Position numbers and translations under genes: made by a program
In this document: positions 35,469 to 43,648 of the stretch, in pieces
How positions within the stretch are numbered: the first letter of the stretch is position 1
Layout: each line of letters begins with the position of its first letter
Assembly (NCBI RefSeq): GCF_900167935.1
Contig: NZ_FUYL01000005.1
Location: forward strand, 124,001 to 188,000
Direction: 5' to 3'
From: Maribacter arcticus
GTDB lineage: Bacteria > Bacteroidota > Bacteroidia > Flavobacteriales > Flavobacteriaceae
Length of the DNA stretch: 64,000 nucleotides
Notes under the pieces: generated by a model
What the model saw: only the letters and a program-made list of their open reading frames with translations
Database searches by the model: none
Told to the model about the DNA's origin: nothing

Positions 35469-35489
35469 TATTTAGATGCTTTCTAAATA
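35469..35489. promoter_or_regulatory. Perfect 21-bp palindrome in the hemA-araC divergent region
   Basis: TATTTAGA (35469-35476), a 5-nt spacer and TCTAAATA (35482-35489) form a perfect inverted repeat with the same half-site and spacing as the two palindromes in front of sufA. It ends 22 nt before the AraC-family ATG and is about 130 bp upstream of the hemA -7 box. Position favours control of the regulator gene, possibly of both genes. Confidence 0.6.
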
Positions 35490-35511
35490 GATTGAAAATT
35501 ATTTTACTAAT

Positions 35512-36396
35512 ATGGAAGTTAAAAATAACGCTCAAAGGTCATATAATGAAGTTCTGATTGAAGACGGATTTTACGTGCTTAAATTTCAGAATGAGCAAGA
35601 TCTTAATGTTGGCTATTCTCGTGAAATTAATAAGAAATTTATCCAATTTCATTTTTGCTTGAAGGGTAAGGGTACATTTTCATTTAATCAAGGTACTTAT
35701 AGTTTAAATGTTACAGAAGAGAACTCTTTGTTGCTGTATAATACACAGTTAGACCTTCCGCTTAATTTAAAATTGGCGCCAAAATCTTCCATAGTTTCAG
35801 TGGTAATGACCTTGCGAAAATTTCATTCTCTATTTACTGCAGAAGCTGATTATATTCCTTTTCTAAGTACAGATAATAAAGAGAAGAAGTATTACGCTCA
35901 AGAACCTTTCTCGCCATCTATAGCGGTTATTTTGAGTCAGATCATTAATTACAATCTGCATCCATCTATAAAAGCGTTATATATAAAAGGTAAGATTTAC
36001 GAATTAATCGCTTTGTATTTCAATAGGAGTCCGAATGCAGATATAGAGCAGTGTCCTTATTTAGCGGATGAAGAAAATGTCAAGAAAATAAAATTGGCAA
36101 AAGAAATTATATTGGATAGAATGGCAGAACCCCCGACCTTACCAGAATTGGCTTCTGAAATTGGGCTGAGTCTAAAGCGACTTAAAGAAGGGTTTAAGCA
36201 AATTTATGGTGATACTGTATATGGATTTCTATTTGATCATAAAATGGAGTACGCTCGTAAAATGTTAGAAACAGGTCAATTTAACGTTAATGAGGTTGGC
36301 TTAAAAGTAGGTTATAGTACAGCTAGTCATTTTATATCTGCCTTTAAAAAAAAGTACAGTACTACCCCTAAAAAATATTTGACCACTTTAATATAA
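35512..36396 (+). CDS. AraC family transcriptional regulator divergent from hemA
   Basis: The 294-residue protein has an N-terminal cupin-like sensing domain (about 1-170, FIQFHFCLKGKGTFSFNQG) and a C-terminal AraC double helix-turn-helix (about 195-294; LPELASEIGLSLKRLKEGFKQIYG and NVNEVGLKVGYSTASHFISAFKKKY). It lacks a signal peptide and cysteine cluster. Divergent placement beside hemA suggests that it regulates heme genes, perhaps in response to iron or heme status, but no ligand can be read. The palindrome 22 nt upstream links it to the suf promoter region. Confidence 0.9.
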   Translation: MEVKNNAQRSYNEVLIEDGFYVLKFQNEQDLNVGYSREINKKFIQFHFCLKGKGTFSFNQGTYSLNVTEENSLLLYNTQLDLPLNLKLAPKSSIVSVVMTLRKFHSLFTAEADYIPFLSTDNKEKKYYAQEPFSPSIAVILSQIINYNLHPSIKALYIKGKIYELIALYFNRSPNADIEQCPYLADEENVKKIKLAKEIILDRMAEPPTLPELASEIGLSLKRLKEGFKQIYGDTVYGFLFDHKMEYARKMLETGQFNVNEVGLKVGYSTASHFISAFKKKYSTTPKKYLTTLI

Positions 36397-36453
36397 AAAT
36401 TAAGGCAGTCATTTTTTTTTGAATTAATATTCTATGTAATTAAGGTCTAATAA

Positions 36454-37296
36454 TTAGAGAGGTCTTGCGACCATAATGCCAGTATTGCTTTTAATGCCTT
36501 TTAAGTACTCTGCCAATGGTTTTTTAGAAACTTCAACTTCCATAGAACCAGTTGAGGCATGCAGTAAATGAATTCTACCATCTTTTTCTCGTGTTGCAAT
36601 ACCTGTGTGCGTTACATCTAGTCCATTTATTGATGTGGCCAATGCAATGATATCTCCTGATTGAATAAGGTGATCGTTTTCAGCAATTTTATCCTGTGCC
36701 AAAACACATATTGCTTGACTATTAAGATAGTTTTCTGATGCCTTTATTTTCTCGAAGTTGGCATCATCAGCTAAAAATGGATATAAATCTCTGTGCGTAC
36801 TCATAAAGTCAATATCCTTGGTGATTTCTGCGCCACCAATTTCACCAGTAATATCTTTTAAAAGTCCTTTTTCAGCATTATTGGCAATCCATTCTGAGAA
36901 GTAGTGTAAGCGTGAAGCGTATCCATCTAAATCTCCATCTTTATACCGAATAACTTCAAGGTTTTTAACAAATGCATCAAACGAATCTTCTTGCTGTTTA
37001 AGAAGCATAGAAAAAGCCAATACATTTTCCACGAACGTGGTACAATCCAATCCTTGAAGATTAACCACTAACGTTTCAGTATCCCCAATTTCCAACGTTT
37101 TGGCTACGTATGGTGTTTTCATAAAGGTTTTACCAACGGATACTATTGTGCTTCCAAAATCGGGCTGTAGCAATTCTTCAATGGCCTTGATTTTTTCTTC
37201 AACTGCAACTTTGTCTTTTGGAGAGCAGGTGATTTGTTGTGTGTGCCCTAACTGATAGTTGATAAGTACTATAAGAAGTAGTAAAACCTGTCGCAT
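36454..37296 (-). CDS. DUF1460 family, N-acetylmuramoyl-L-alanine amidase-like protein
   Basis: The 280-residue protein has a signal peptide (about 1-19, LGHTQ) and the papain-like (NlpC/P60-related) DUF1460 fold. The probable catalytic cysteine is in NLQGLDCTTFVENVLAFS (about residues 85-102), followed by GDIIAL and VTHTGIATREKDGRIHLLHAS, which would supply the histidine. Members cleave peptidoglycan fragments in the periplasm; the precise bond is not known from sequence. It starts 9 nt after the MscS stop, so the two are co-transcribed. Confidence 0.85.
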   Translation of the reverse strand: MRQVLLLLIVLINYQLGHTQQITCSPKDKVAVEEKIKAIEELLQPDFGSTIVSVGKTFMKTPYVAKTLEIGDTETLVVNLQGLDCTTFVENVLAFSMLLKQQEDSFDAFVKNLEVIRYKDGDLDGYASRLHYFSEWIANNAEKGLLKDITGEIGGAEITKDIDFMSTHRDLYPFLADDANFEKIKASENYLNSQAICVLAQDKIAENDHLIQSGDIIALATSINGLDVTHTGIATREKDGRIHLLHASTGSMEVEVSKKPLAEYLKGIKSNTGIMVARPL

Positions 37297-37305
37297 TGTA
37301 TAAAA

Positions 37306-38370
37306 TTATAAATTATTACTTTCCTCTATGTTATTTTCCATAATTACTCTAGTCCGAACAATACTCTCAGGATAATTCTCTTGTAAAAAAGTAATGAGTT
37401 TTTCGCGAACAAAAACACGTAAATCCCAAAGTGTAGAAGCATCTTGAGCGCTGACCATTGCCCTAATTTCAACACAAGTGGGCTTTGAATCTGTTACTTG
37501 TATGTTTTGGTTTACTCCATCCCATAAATCGGTAGTTTTTAAAACTCGCTCTAATTCTGTTCTAAGGGCATCAAAAGAAACCCTATAATCAGTGTATAAA
37601 TATATAGTGCCTAATAAGTCGGCCGATTTTTTTGTCCAGTTTTGAAATGGTTTTTCAATAAAATATGAGGTAGGCACAATCAATCTTCTCTTATCCCAAA
37701 TATTTACAACCACATAGGTTAATGTAATTTCCTCAATTCTACCCCACTCACTTTCGACAATAACGACATCATCAATTTTTATGGGTTGGGCAATAGCAAT
37801 TTGAATACCCGCCAAAATACTCGCAATCATTTTTTGAGCAGAAAGACCTACAATGATACCTGCAACGCCAGCAGAGGTAAAAATGGTCAACCCAATTTCA
37901 CGTATGCTTTCAAAACTCATAAGTGCAATGCTTACCCCTATGATGATAATGACGAACATGATTATACGCTCTAAAATATTGAATTGCGTGTAGACCTTAC
38001 GCGCCCTGTAATTATCGACTGAATTTACATCGTAATTTTTTATAATTTTTCGTTTCGCGATTTTTAGCCCAATAATTAGCAGCCAGGTAAAGGCAAAAAT
38101 TATAGAAATAGTACTTATTTTACTTAGGGCATAGGTAATCTCTTCAAATCCTAAAAGGCTATGAAACGTTTTAATACGAATGGCAATGGCCATAAAAATT
38201 ATAAAAATGGGCTTCGTTATATTTTTTATATCCTCTTTATCAAGAAGGTATTTAGGGTTTTTGCCTAGCCTTCTTAACAATTTAACGGTTATTAATTGAA
38301 GCAATAACAATGCTAATATTGCACCAAATATGTAAGCTAGCAGTATCGGATTTTTGGTTAAATTTTGCAT
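37306..38370 (-). CDS. Small-conductance mechanosensitive channel (MscS family)
   Basis: The 354-residue protein has four predicted membrane segments (about 10-30, 45-65, 80-105 and 130-160) followed by the pore helix region VAGIIVGLSAQKMIASILAGIQ (about 175-196) and the MscS beta domain with IDDVVIVESEWGRIEEITLTYV. The C-terminal alpha/beta domain is present. It should protect against hypo-osmotic shock. Gly/Ala packing in the pore helix is typical. It is transcribed with the DUF1460 gene. Confidence 0.92.
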   Translation of the reverse strand: MQNLTKNPILLAYIFGAILALLLLQLITVKLLRRLGKNPKYLLDKEDIKNITKPIFIIFMAIAIRIKTFHSLLGFEEITYALSKISTISIIFAFTWLLIIGLKIAKRKIIKNYDVNSVDNYRARKVYTQFNILERIIMFVIIIIGVSIALMSFESIREIGLTIFTSAGVAGIIVGLSAQKMIASILAGIQIAIAQPIKIDDVVIVESEWGRIEEITLTYVVVNIWDKRRLIVPTSYFIEKPFQNWTKKSADLLGTIYLYTDYRVSFDALRTELERVLKTTDLWDGVNQNIQVTDSKPTCVEIRAMVSAQDASTLWDLRVFVREKLITFLQENYPESIVRTRVIMENNIEESNNL

Positions 38371-38509
38371 TCAGTGTAGCTTTCGTGTAGAAAGAACAAA
38401 TTTAGACAATTAAATATGTAAAATAAGAAAGGTTAAACACTATCAACTTTACTTATACATTGATTTGAAACTTTTTTGGGTTCGCAAATGTGGGTAGTAT
38501 TACTTGTGT

Positions 38510-38517
38510 TATTTTTG
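38510..38517 (+). promoter_or_regulatory. hemH promoter -7 box
   Basis: TATTTTTG matches TAnnTTTG and lies 20 nt before the hemH ATG at 38538. It rules out the upstream GTG at 38490 as the start. Confidence 0.55.
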
Positions 38518-38537
38518 CAATTGGAAAAACTAACACT

Positions 38538-39581
38538 ATGAAAGGAGTATTACTGGTCAATTTGGGTTCACCCGAAAGTCCTACTGCAAAAGATGTAAAG
38601 CCTTATTTAGATGAATTTTTAATGGATGAAAGGGTAATCGATGCCCCTAAATGGTTGCGCGCTTTTCTTGTAAAAGGGATTATTCTACAAACCAGACCAA
38701 AGAAATCTGCTAAGGCCTACGCTAAAATTTGGTGGGACGAAGGTTCTCCGCTAATAGTGCTTTCAGAACGTTTTGCCAATAAAGTGCAACAACATACAAA
38801 AATGCCGGTTGCATTAGGTATGCGTTATGGCAAGATGACAATTAAGAATGCGTTGCAAGAGTTAAAGGAGAAAGGAGTAGATGAGGTGCTTTTGGTTCCC
38901 TTATATCCTCACTACGCTATGTCTAGCTTTGAAACAGTTGTGGTAAAAGTTTTAGAGGAGCAACAGCAATATTTTCCTGAAATGGAAGTAACGACGTTAC
39001 CTGCTTTTTACAAAAATGCAGATTATATTCAAGCCCTTTCAGAAAGTATTAAAGACGGATTAAAAGATTTCGATTACGACCACATATTGTTTTCATATCA
39101 CGGTATTCCTGAACGTCATATTCGCAAAAGCGACCCTACACGTTTTCATTGTAAAATAGATGGTAGTTGTTGTAAGATTAATTCAGTAGCACATAATACG
39201 TGTTATAGACATCAAGTTTATGATACTACAGAAATGGTTAAGGCATATTTAGGATTGCCTGAAGAACAAGTTAGTTCTTCTTTTCAATCTCGTTTGGCGG
39301 GTGACCCATGGTTAAAACCGTATACGGATTTTGAATTTGTACGTTTAGCCAAAGAAGGTAAAAAACGCTTAGCAGTTATTACTCCGGCTTTTGTAAGTGA
39401 TTGTTTAGAAACCTTAGAGGAAATTGCCATGGAGGGTAAAGAACAGTTTATGGAAGCTGGTGGTGAAAATTATAAGCACATACCCTGTATGAATGATAAT
39501 GAAGCATGGGTGAAGGTGATGGCTAAATGGGTCAATGAGTGGGAAGCTAAAGGGGTTTTGGCTGTTACGCCAAGTACTTAA
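38538..39581 (+). CDS. hemH: Ferrochelatase HemH
   Basis: HemH inserts Fe2+ into protoporphyrin IX to make protoheme. The ATG at 38538 (residue 1 of KGVLLVNLGSPESP) gives 347 residues. Signature blocks are VKPYLDEFLMD, LLVPLYPHYAMSSFETV, the FSYHGIPERHIRKSDP segment with the metal-binding His (about 180-195), a cysteine-containing CKIDGSCCKI loop and TPAFVSDCLETLEEI with the second metal ligand region. The extra cysteines could hold a [2Fe-2S] cluster as in some ferrochelatases, but the usual fourth ligand is not evident. It is on the opposite strand from the other heme genes and is followed by a DUF3050 gene. Confidence 0.95.
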   Translation: MKGVLLVNLGSPESPTAKDVKPYLDEFLMDERVIDAPKWLRAFLVKGIILQTRPKKSAKAYAKIWWDEGSPLIVLSERFANKVQQHTKMPVALGMRYGKMTIKNALQELKEKGVDEVLLVPLYPHYAMSSFETVVVKVLEEQQQYFPEMEVTTLPAFYKNADYIQALSESIKDGLKDFDYDHILFSYHGIPERHIRKSDPTRFHCKIDGSCCKINSVAHNTCYRHQVYDTTEMVKAYLGLPEEQVSSSFQSRLAGDPWLKPYTDFEFVRLAKEGKKRLAVITPAFVSDCLETLEEIAMEGKEQFMEAGGENYKHIPCMNDNEAWVKVMAKWVNEWEAKGVLAVTPST

Positions 39582-39615
39582 TAAATATATTACAAATTCT
39601 TAGAAAATCACTGCT

Positions 39616-40389
39616 ATGAAAATCGAAGAAATAGAAGTTTCATTATTGCCGTTAAGAGACCAATTAAGAACTCATGAGTTATATAAAAGTTTAAATTCTT
39701 TATCGGATATTAAAATATTCATGGAAAACCATGTGTATGCTGTTTGGGACTTTATGTCTCTTTTAAAAGGATTACAAATACACTTGACTTGTACTACCCT
39801 GCCTTGGCAACCTGCGAAAAATACTAATACCGCTCGATTTATTAATGAAATTGTTTTGGAGGAGGAAAGTGACCGTGATGAAGAGGGTATCTTTAATAGT
39901 CACTTTGAAATGTACTTGGACGCTATGGAAGAAGTTGGCGCTAGTACATCCAATGTGAAGAATTTTTTAAATAGCGTTTCCAATATTGAAACTATTCTTG
40001 AGGTTATTGAAGATTCAAACTTAAACGTTGCGGTAAAAAACTTTTTGAAATTTACGTTCGAGGTTATCAAAACTAATGAACCTCATAAAATAGCAGCTGC
40101 ATTTACCTTCGGTAGAGAAGAGTTGATTCCAGATATGTTTCTAGAGATAATAGAACAAGCAGGAGAAGAAGAATACCCTAAATTAGGATATTATCTTAAA
40201 AGGCATATAGAACTTGATGGAGATGAACACGGACCATTATCTTTGAAAATGATTCAAGAACTTTGTGGTATCGACAATAAAAAATGGTTAGAAGTGGCAG
40301 AATGTTCTAAAAATGCGTTGGAAAAAAGAGTTCAACTTTGGGACTATATTTTGTTAGAAATTAGAAAGAACGCTACGGTTTTGGCATAG
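39616..40389 (+). CDS. DUF3050 protein, heme-oxygenase-like fold suspected
   Basis: The 257-residue soluble, mostly helical protein belongs to DUF3050. Acid- and histidine-rich helices stand out: FMENHVYAVWDF (about 35-46), RFINEIVLEEESD (about 75-87), SHFEMYLDAMEE (about 94-105) and KRHIELDGDEHGPLS (about 195-209). This Glu/His/Asp distribution resembles the heme-oxygenase-like diiron oxidase group, where such helices bind two irons; this is inference, and the family has no established reaction. It starts 34 nt after hemH in the same direction, so an iron- or tetrapyrrole-linked role is possible. Confidence 0.75.
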   Translation: MKIEEIEVSLLPLRDQLRTHELYKSLNSLSDIKIFMENHVYAVWDFMSLLKGLQIHLTCTTLPWQPAKNTNTARFINEIVLEEESDRDEEGIFNSHFEMYLDAMEEVGASTSNVKNFLNSVSNIETILEVIEDSNLNVAVKNFLKFTFEVIKTNEPHKIAAAFTFGREELIPDMFLEIIEQAGEEEYPKLGYYLKRHIELDGDEHGPLSLKMIQELCGIDNKKWLEVAECSKNALEKRVQLWDYILLEIRKNATVLA

Positions 40390-40434
40390 CATTTAATAAA
40401 ACGTCCTTATAATTAAATAACTAAGCTTAAGAGA

Positions 40435-41823
40435 ATGGCAAATGTATCCGCTGAACAATTAGGCTCGGAATCTATTTCAAGTTTACTTATTAAACAGGCC
40501 GTACCTGCCAGTATTGGAATATTGGTGATGTCCCTCAATGTTTTGGTGGATTCTATTTTCGTCGGTAATTGGATAGGTTCAATTGCCATAGCGGCAATAA
40601 ACGTCGTATTACCAGTTTCTTTTTTCATTGGTGCGTTAGGCATGTCTATTGGTATTGGCGGTGCAAGTATTATATCCAGGGCATTAGGGGCTAATAATAC
40701 AGAAAAGGCCTTACGAACGTTTGGTAACCAAATTAGCTTTACACTTTTAGTCACCATACTAATGGTTGTGTTAGGGCTTACCTATGTTGATTTCCTTATA
40801 CCAGCTTTTGGTGGTAAAGGGTCCATTTTTGAACTGGCTAAAATCTACTATGTAATCGTTTTGTATGGCGTGCCACTTCTAGCTCTAAACATGATGGGTA
40901 ATGCCGTTATTAGAGCTGAAGGGAAGCCTAAGTTCGCCATGATTGCTATGATTATCCCATCCTTAGGAAATTTAGTGATGGATTACCTTTTCATCAATGT
41001 ATTGGATTATGGTATGGAAGGAGCGGCATGGGCAACCACTATTAGCTACTTTTTATGTTTTAGTTACATTCTATATTTCTTTCTATCTAAACATTCTGAA
41101 CTAAAGCTAAATCTGCAATATTTTCGCATCAATTTTTCTATTCTAAAGGAAATTAGTTCACTTGGTTTCGTAACCTTATCTAGGCAAGCAGTGGTTAGTA
41201 TTATTTACTTGTTGATGAACAATATTCTTTTTAATCTAGGAGGAGAAGCAATGGTCGCTGTTTATGCCATTGTTGGAAGAATGTTGATGTTTGCTCTTTT
41301 TCCGGTTTTTGGGATTACACAAGGATTTTTGCCCATTGCCGGATTCAATTACGGAGCTGGAAAATATGATAGGGTTAAAGAGTCTATTTACACAGCAATA
41401 AAATATGCTGCAATTTTAGCCACTGTTGTTTTTGTTGGGTTGATGCTCTTCCCAAATGAGATTGCAAGTCTTTTTTTAAGCGATAAACCTAATATGACCG
41501 CAATGGAATTGGCTACCAATGCCTTTGTTTTAGAAAATACGCCTTCCGCCATGCGTTGGGTGTTTGCCGCCACGCCTATCATTGCGTTACAGCTGATTGG
41601 CGCAGCCTATTTTCAAGCCATAGGAAAGGCAGTGCCAGCTTTGTTATTGACGTTATGTAGACAAGGGTTTTTCTTCATTCCTCTCATTCTTATTTTGCCA
41701 ACTTATTTAGGTGAATTAGGGGTTTGGATATCTTTTCCCATTGCGGATGTTTTGGCTACTATTGTTACAGGTTACTATTTACGTAAAGAGGTAAATAGAA
41801 CATTAGTTTCTGAAAAAATCTAG
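40435..41823 (+). CDS. MATE family multidrug efflux transporter
   Basis: The 462-residue integral membrane protein has about 12 predicted segments in two homologous halves, with typical MATE blocks: an N-terminal KQAVPASIGILVMSLNVLVDSIFVG, GIGGASIISRALGANN (about 77-92) and, in the second half, FGITQGFLPIAGFNYGAGKY (about 302-321). It should export organic cations in exchange for Na+ or H+. No signal for the substrate exists. It is the third gene of the hemH unit by spacing (45 nt). Confidence 0.93.
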   Translation: MANVSAEQLGSESISSLLIKQAVPASIGILVMSLNVLVDSIFVGNWIGSIAIAAINVVLPVSFFIGALGMSIGIGGASIISRALGANNTEKALRTFGNQISFTLLVTILMVVLGLTYVDFLIPAFGGKGSIFELAKIYYVIVLYGVPLLALNMMGNAVIRAEGKPKFAMIAMIIPSLGNLVMDYLFINVLDYGMEGAAWATTISYFLCFSYILYFFLSKHSELKLNLQYFRINFSILKEISSLGFVTLSRQAVVSIIYLLMNNILFNLGGEAMVAVYAIVGRMLMFALFPVFGITQGFLPIAGFNYGAGKYDRVKESIYTAIKYAAILATVVFVGLMLFPNEIASLFLSDKPNMTAMELATNAFVLENTPSAMRWVFAATPIIALQLIGAAYFQAIGKAVPALLLTLCRQGFFFIPLILILPTYLGELGVWISFPIADVLATIVTGYYLRKEVNRTLVSEKI

Positions 41824-41885
41824 TAAAACCAAAACCAATAAAAAATCATTCGTAGGTAACTTTAGAAACACTAAAGTACACACGT

Positions 41886-42031
41886 ATGATTTTTATCTTA
41901 TCACAACTTATTGTCGTTGCTATTTTTTTTTGGTCGGGAAACTTAGGGAGTTGATAAGCAATCAGAATACCTATATAGAATTGCTAAAGGAAGACGCTAT
42001 CAAGTCTCCAGTTTTCAGACAAAGAAATTAA
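41886..42031 (+). pseudogene. Small single-span membrane protein gene with a frameshift in a T9 tract
   Basis: From the ATG at 41886 the frame reads MIFILSQLIVVAIFF, a clear membrane helix, then meets a run of nine T (41923-41931) and stops at 41954. If the run were one base longer, the reading would continue as LVGKLRELISNQNTYIELL... to a TAA at 42029, giving 48 residues: one membrane span plus a charged, amphipathic tail ending PVFRQRN. The joined protein is coherent, whereas the tail frame has no sensible start of its own. It may be a sequencing error, a phase-variable switch or a fresh pseudogene. Its stop overlaps the convergent hydrolase stop. Confidence 0.5.
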
Positions 42032-43335
42032 TTGGTTGGGTTAGCATGTAGCAACTCCATTCCGGTGGAGGACCTTGGCTTAAACCCTGTCCAATCTTTT
42101 TCGTTAGAATTTTCTTGTAGTTCCAGGAACTTGCCATAATCTTGATTTTTCAGATGGATGCCCAAAAATGCCGTCACAAAATGTTGATTGATGTTATTCA
42201 GTTTTCGTTGGTCCCAAGAGGGTTCCGCATACCTGTAATACTCATCTATATGCAACCCTAGAGCTAATGCTTCTGCTGGCGGTGGGTTTGGTGCTACATT
42301 GTGGCGTGCATTTTTATAGGTCAATAAAAAACGATCCGCATTAACAGCTCCTTCATATATGGCCTTAATTCCCTTTTCATATCCAGAGATATCATCTTGG
42401 CTACCTGCTACAAAGAATGTAGGTGTTTTTAAACCTTTTAATCCTTCTGCATCCCAAACACCTCGTTCCATTCCCCATGGTGCAAAGGCTACGATAGCTT
42501 TAATTCTATCATCTGCCAATTTCTTGTACTCTTCGTTATTAGCAGTGTTCACTGAAATAGATGTGCTACCACCAGTCATTCCGGTATAGAATCCAGCAAA
42601 TGCTTCGCTATATCCAGCGCCACCAACATTAAGAACACCATACCCACCCATAGAATAGCCTATAATGCCGGTGTTATTGGAGTCAATAAGATTTTCTAAT
42701 TTATTTTTTGAACCTATAGCACCAATTTTTTCCATTTCATTAATTATGAAGCGAATATCTTTCGGTCTGTTCAAAAGGGTGCTTTGAAATGCATTAGCAT
42801 CTTTAAAAGTAGAATCGGTATGGTCTATGGCTGCTACGATATAGCCTTTTGATGCTAAATTTTCAGTTAAATAGGTCATTAAATAACGCGAGCCTACATA
42901 ACCATGCGATACAACTATTAGGGGGAATTTACCTTTGCCTGTCATAGGCGTTGCATCTCTGTATGCTCTTCCCTTAAAGGCAAAAGGAGTCAAAGGTCTT
43001 AAGGTATCACCGGCTGTTCCCATTACTTCATCATAAACGACTGTTTTAGCATCTTCACTAACAGATGCAGGATACCAAATTTCAATAGTAATAGGTCGGT
43101 CATATAAGGGGTCTTTACCTTCTTTTGAATTTAGAATATCAACTTGATTTTTATGAACCAGGTTAATAGTTTGCACACCTACTTTGTATTCTCCTCTTGC
43201 ACTTAATTCTGGTGCATCAGGTAGTTGGTCGCCATATAGAAAATTCCCTGATTGAGCATGAACAGATGGAATGAGTAATCCGTTTAAAAGAATAAGAAAT
43301 AAGGATAAAGAGAATAATAGTGGTCTAAATTTCAT
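42028..43335 (-). CDS. Secreted alpha/beta hydrolase (PAF-acetylhydrolase/dienelactone-hydrolase-like)
   Basis: The 435-residue protein has a signal peptide (about 1-27, SVHAQ). The hydrolase core shows IVVSHGYVGSR (about 140-150, oxyanion loop), the nucleophile Ser228 in GYSMGGYG, an Asp in FVAGSQDDISGYE and a late His in NARHNVAPN. The overall order and the N-terminal IEIWYPA strand resemble platelet-activating-factor acetylhydrolases and related esterases. It is an exported esterase of unknown substrate. It is a single gene converging on the small membrane-protein remnant. Confidence 0.87.
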   Translation of the reverse strand: MKFRPLLFSLSLFLILLNGLLIPSVHAQSGNFLYGDQLPDAPELSARGEYKVGVQTINLVHKNQVDILNSKEGKDPLYDRPITIEIWYPASVSEDAKTVVYDEVMGTAGDTLRPLTPFAFKGRAYRDATPMTGKGKFPLIVVSHGYVGSRYLMTYLTENLASKGYIVAAIDHTDSTFKDANAFQSTLLNRPKDIRFIINEMEKIGAIGSKNKLENLIDSNNTGIIGYSMGGYGVLNVGGAGYSEAFAGFYTGMTGGSTSISVNTANNEEYKKLADDRIKAIVAFAPWGMERGVWDAEGLKGLKTPTFFVAGSQDDISGYEKGIKAIYEGAVNADRFLLTYKNARHNVAPNPPPAEALALGLHIDEYYRYAEPSWDQRKLNNINQHFVTAFLGIHLKNQDYGKFLELQENSNEKDWTGFKPRSSTGMELLHANPTN

Positions 43336-43648
43336 AATTGTTAATTTGTTCGTCTAAATATAGGAATACTTTAAATATCGGTTAATTTTTTTCAATTTTG
43401 TTAAACTATTTTTTACATGGATACTTTTTTTATGTCTTTTTCTGAATTTTTCGATTCAGGAATAGACATAAAAGCTGGCATGCAATGAAGAGAATTTTTA
43501 GAACCTTTTTTTAAGAATATTGATTGAAACCATAAATTGATTGATAATTTGATAAATGTGCTTGTAGATAAGTGCTAATAAAACCTTAAAATCAACATTT
43601 TCACAACATTTTGTTTAATTTAGGATTGACTAATATCAAACCAAGAAA
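43336..43648. other. Divergent intergenic region, 313 bp
   Basis: This AT-rich gap separates the divergent alpha/beta hydrolase and first BNR gene. I see near-consensus -7 boxes only: TATATTTA on the minus strand near 43357-43364 and TAATTTAG on the plus strand near 43616-43623. No open frame, RNA gene or convincing repeat was found. Confidence 0.5.
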
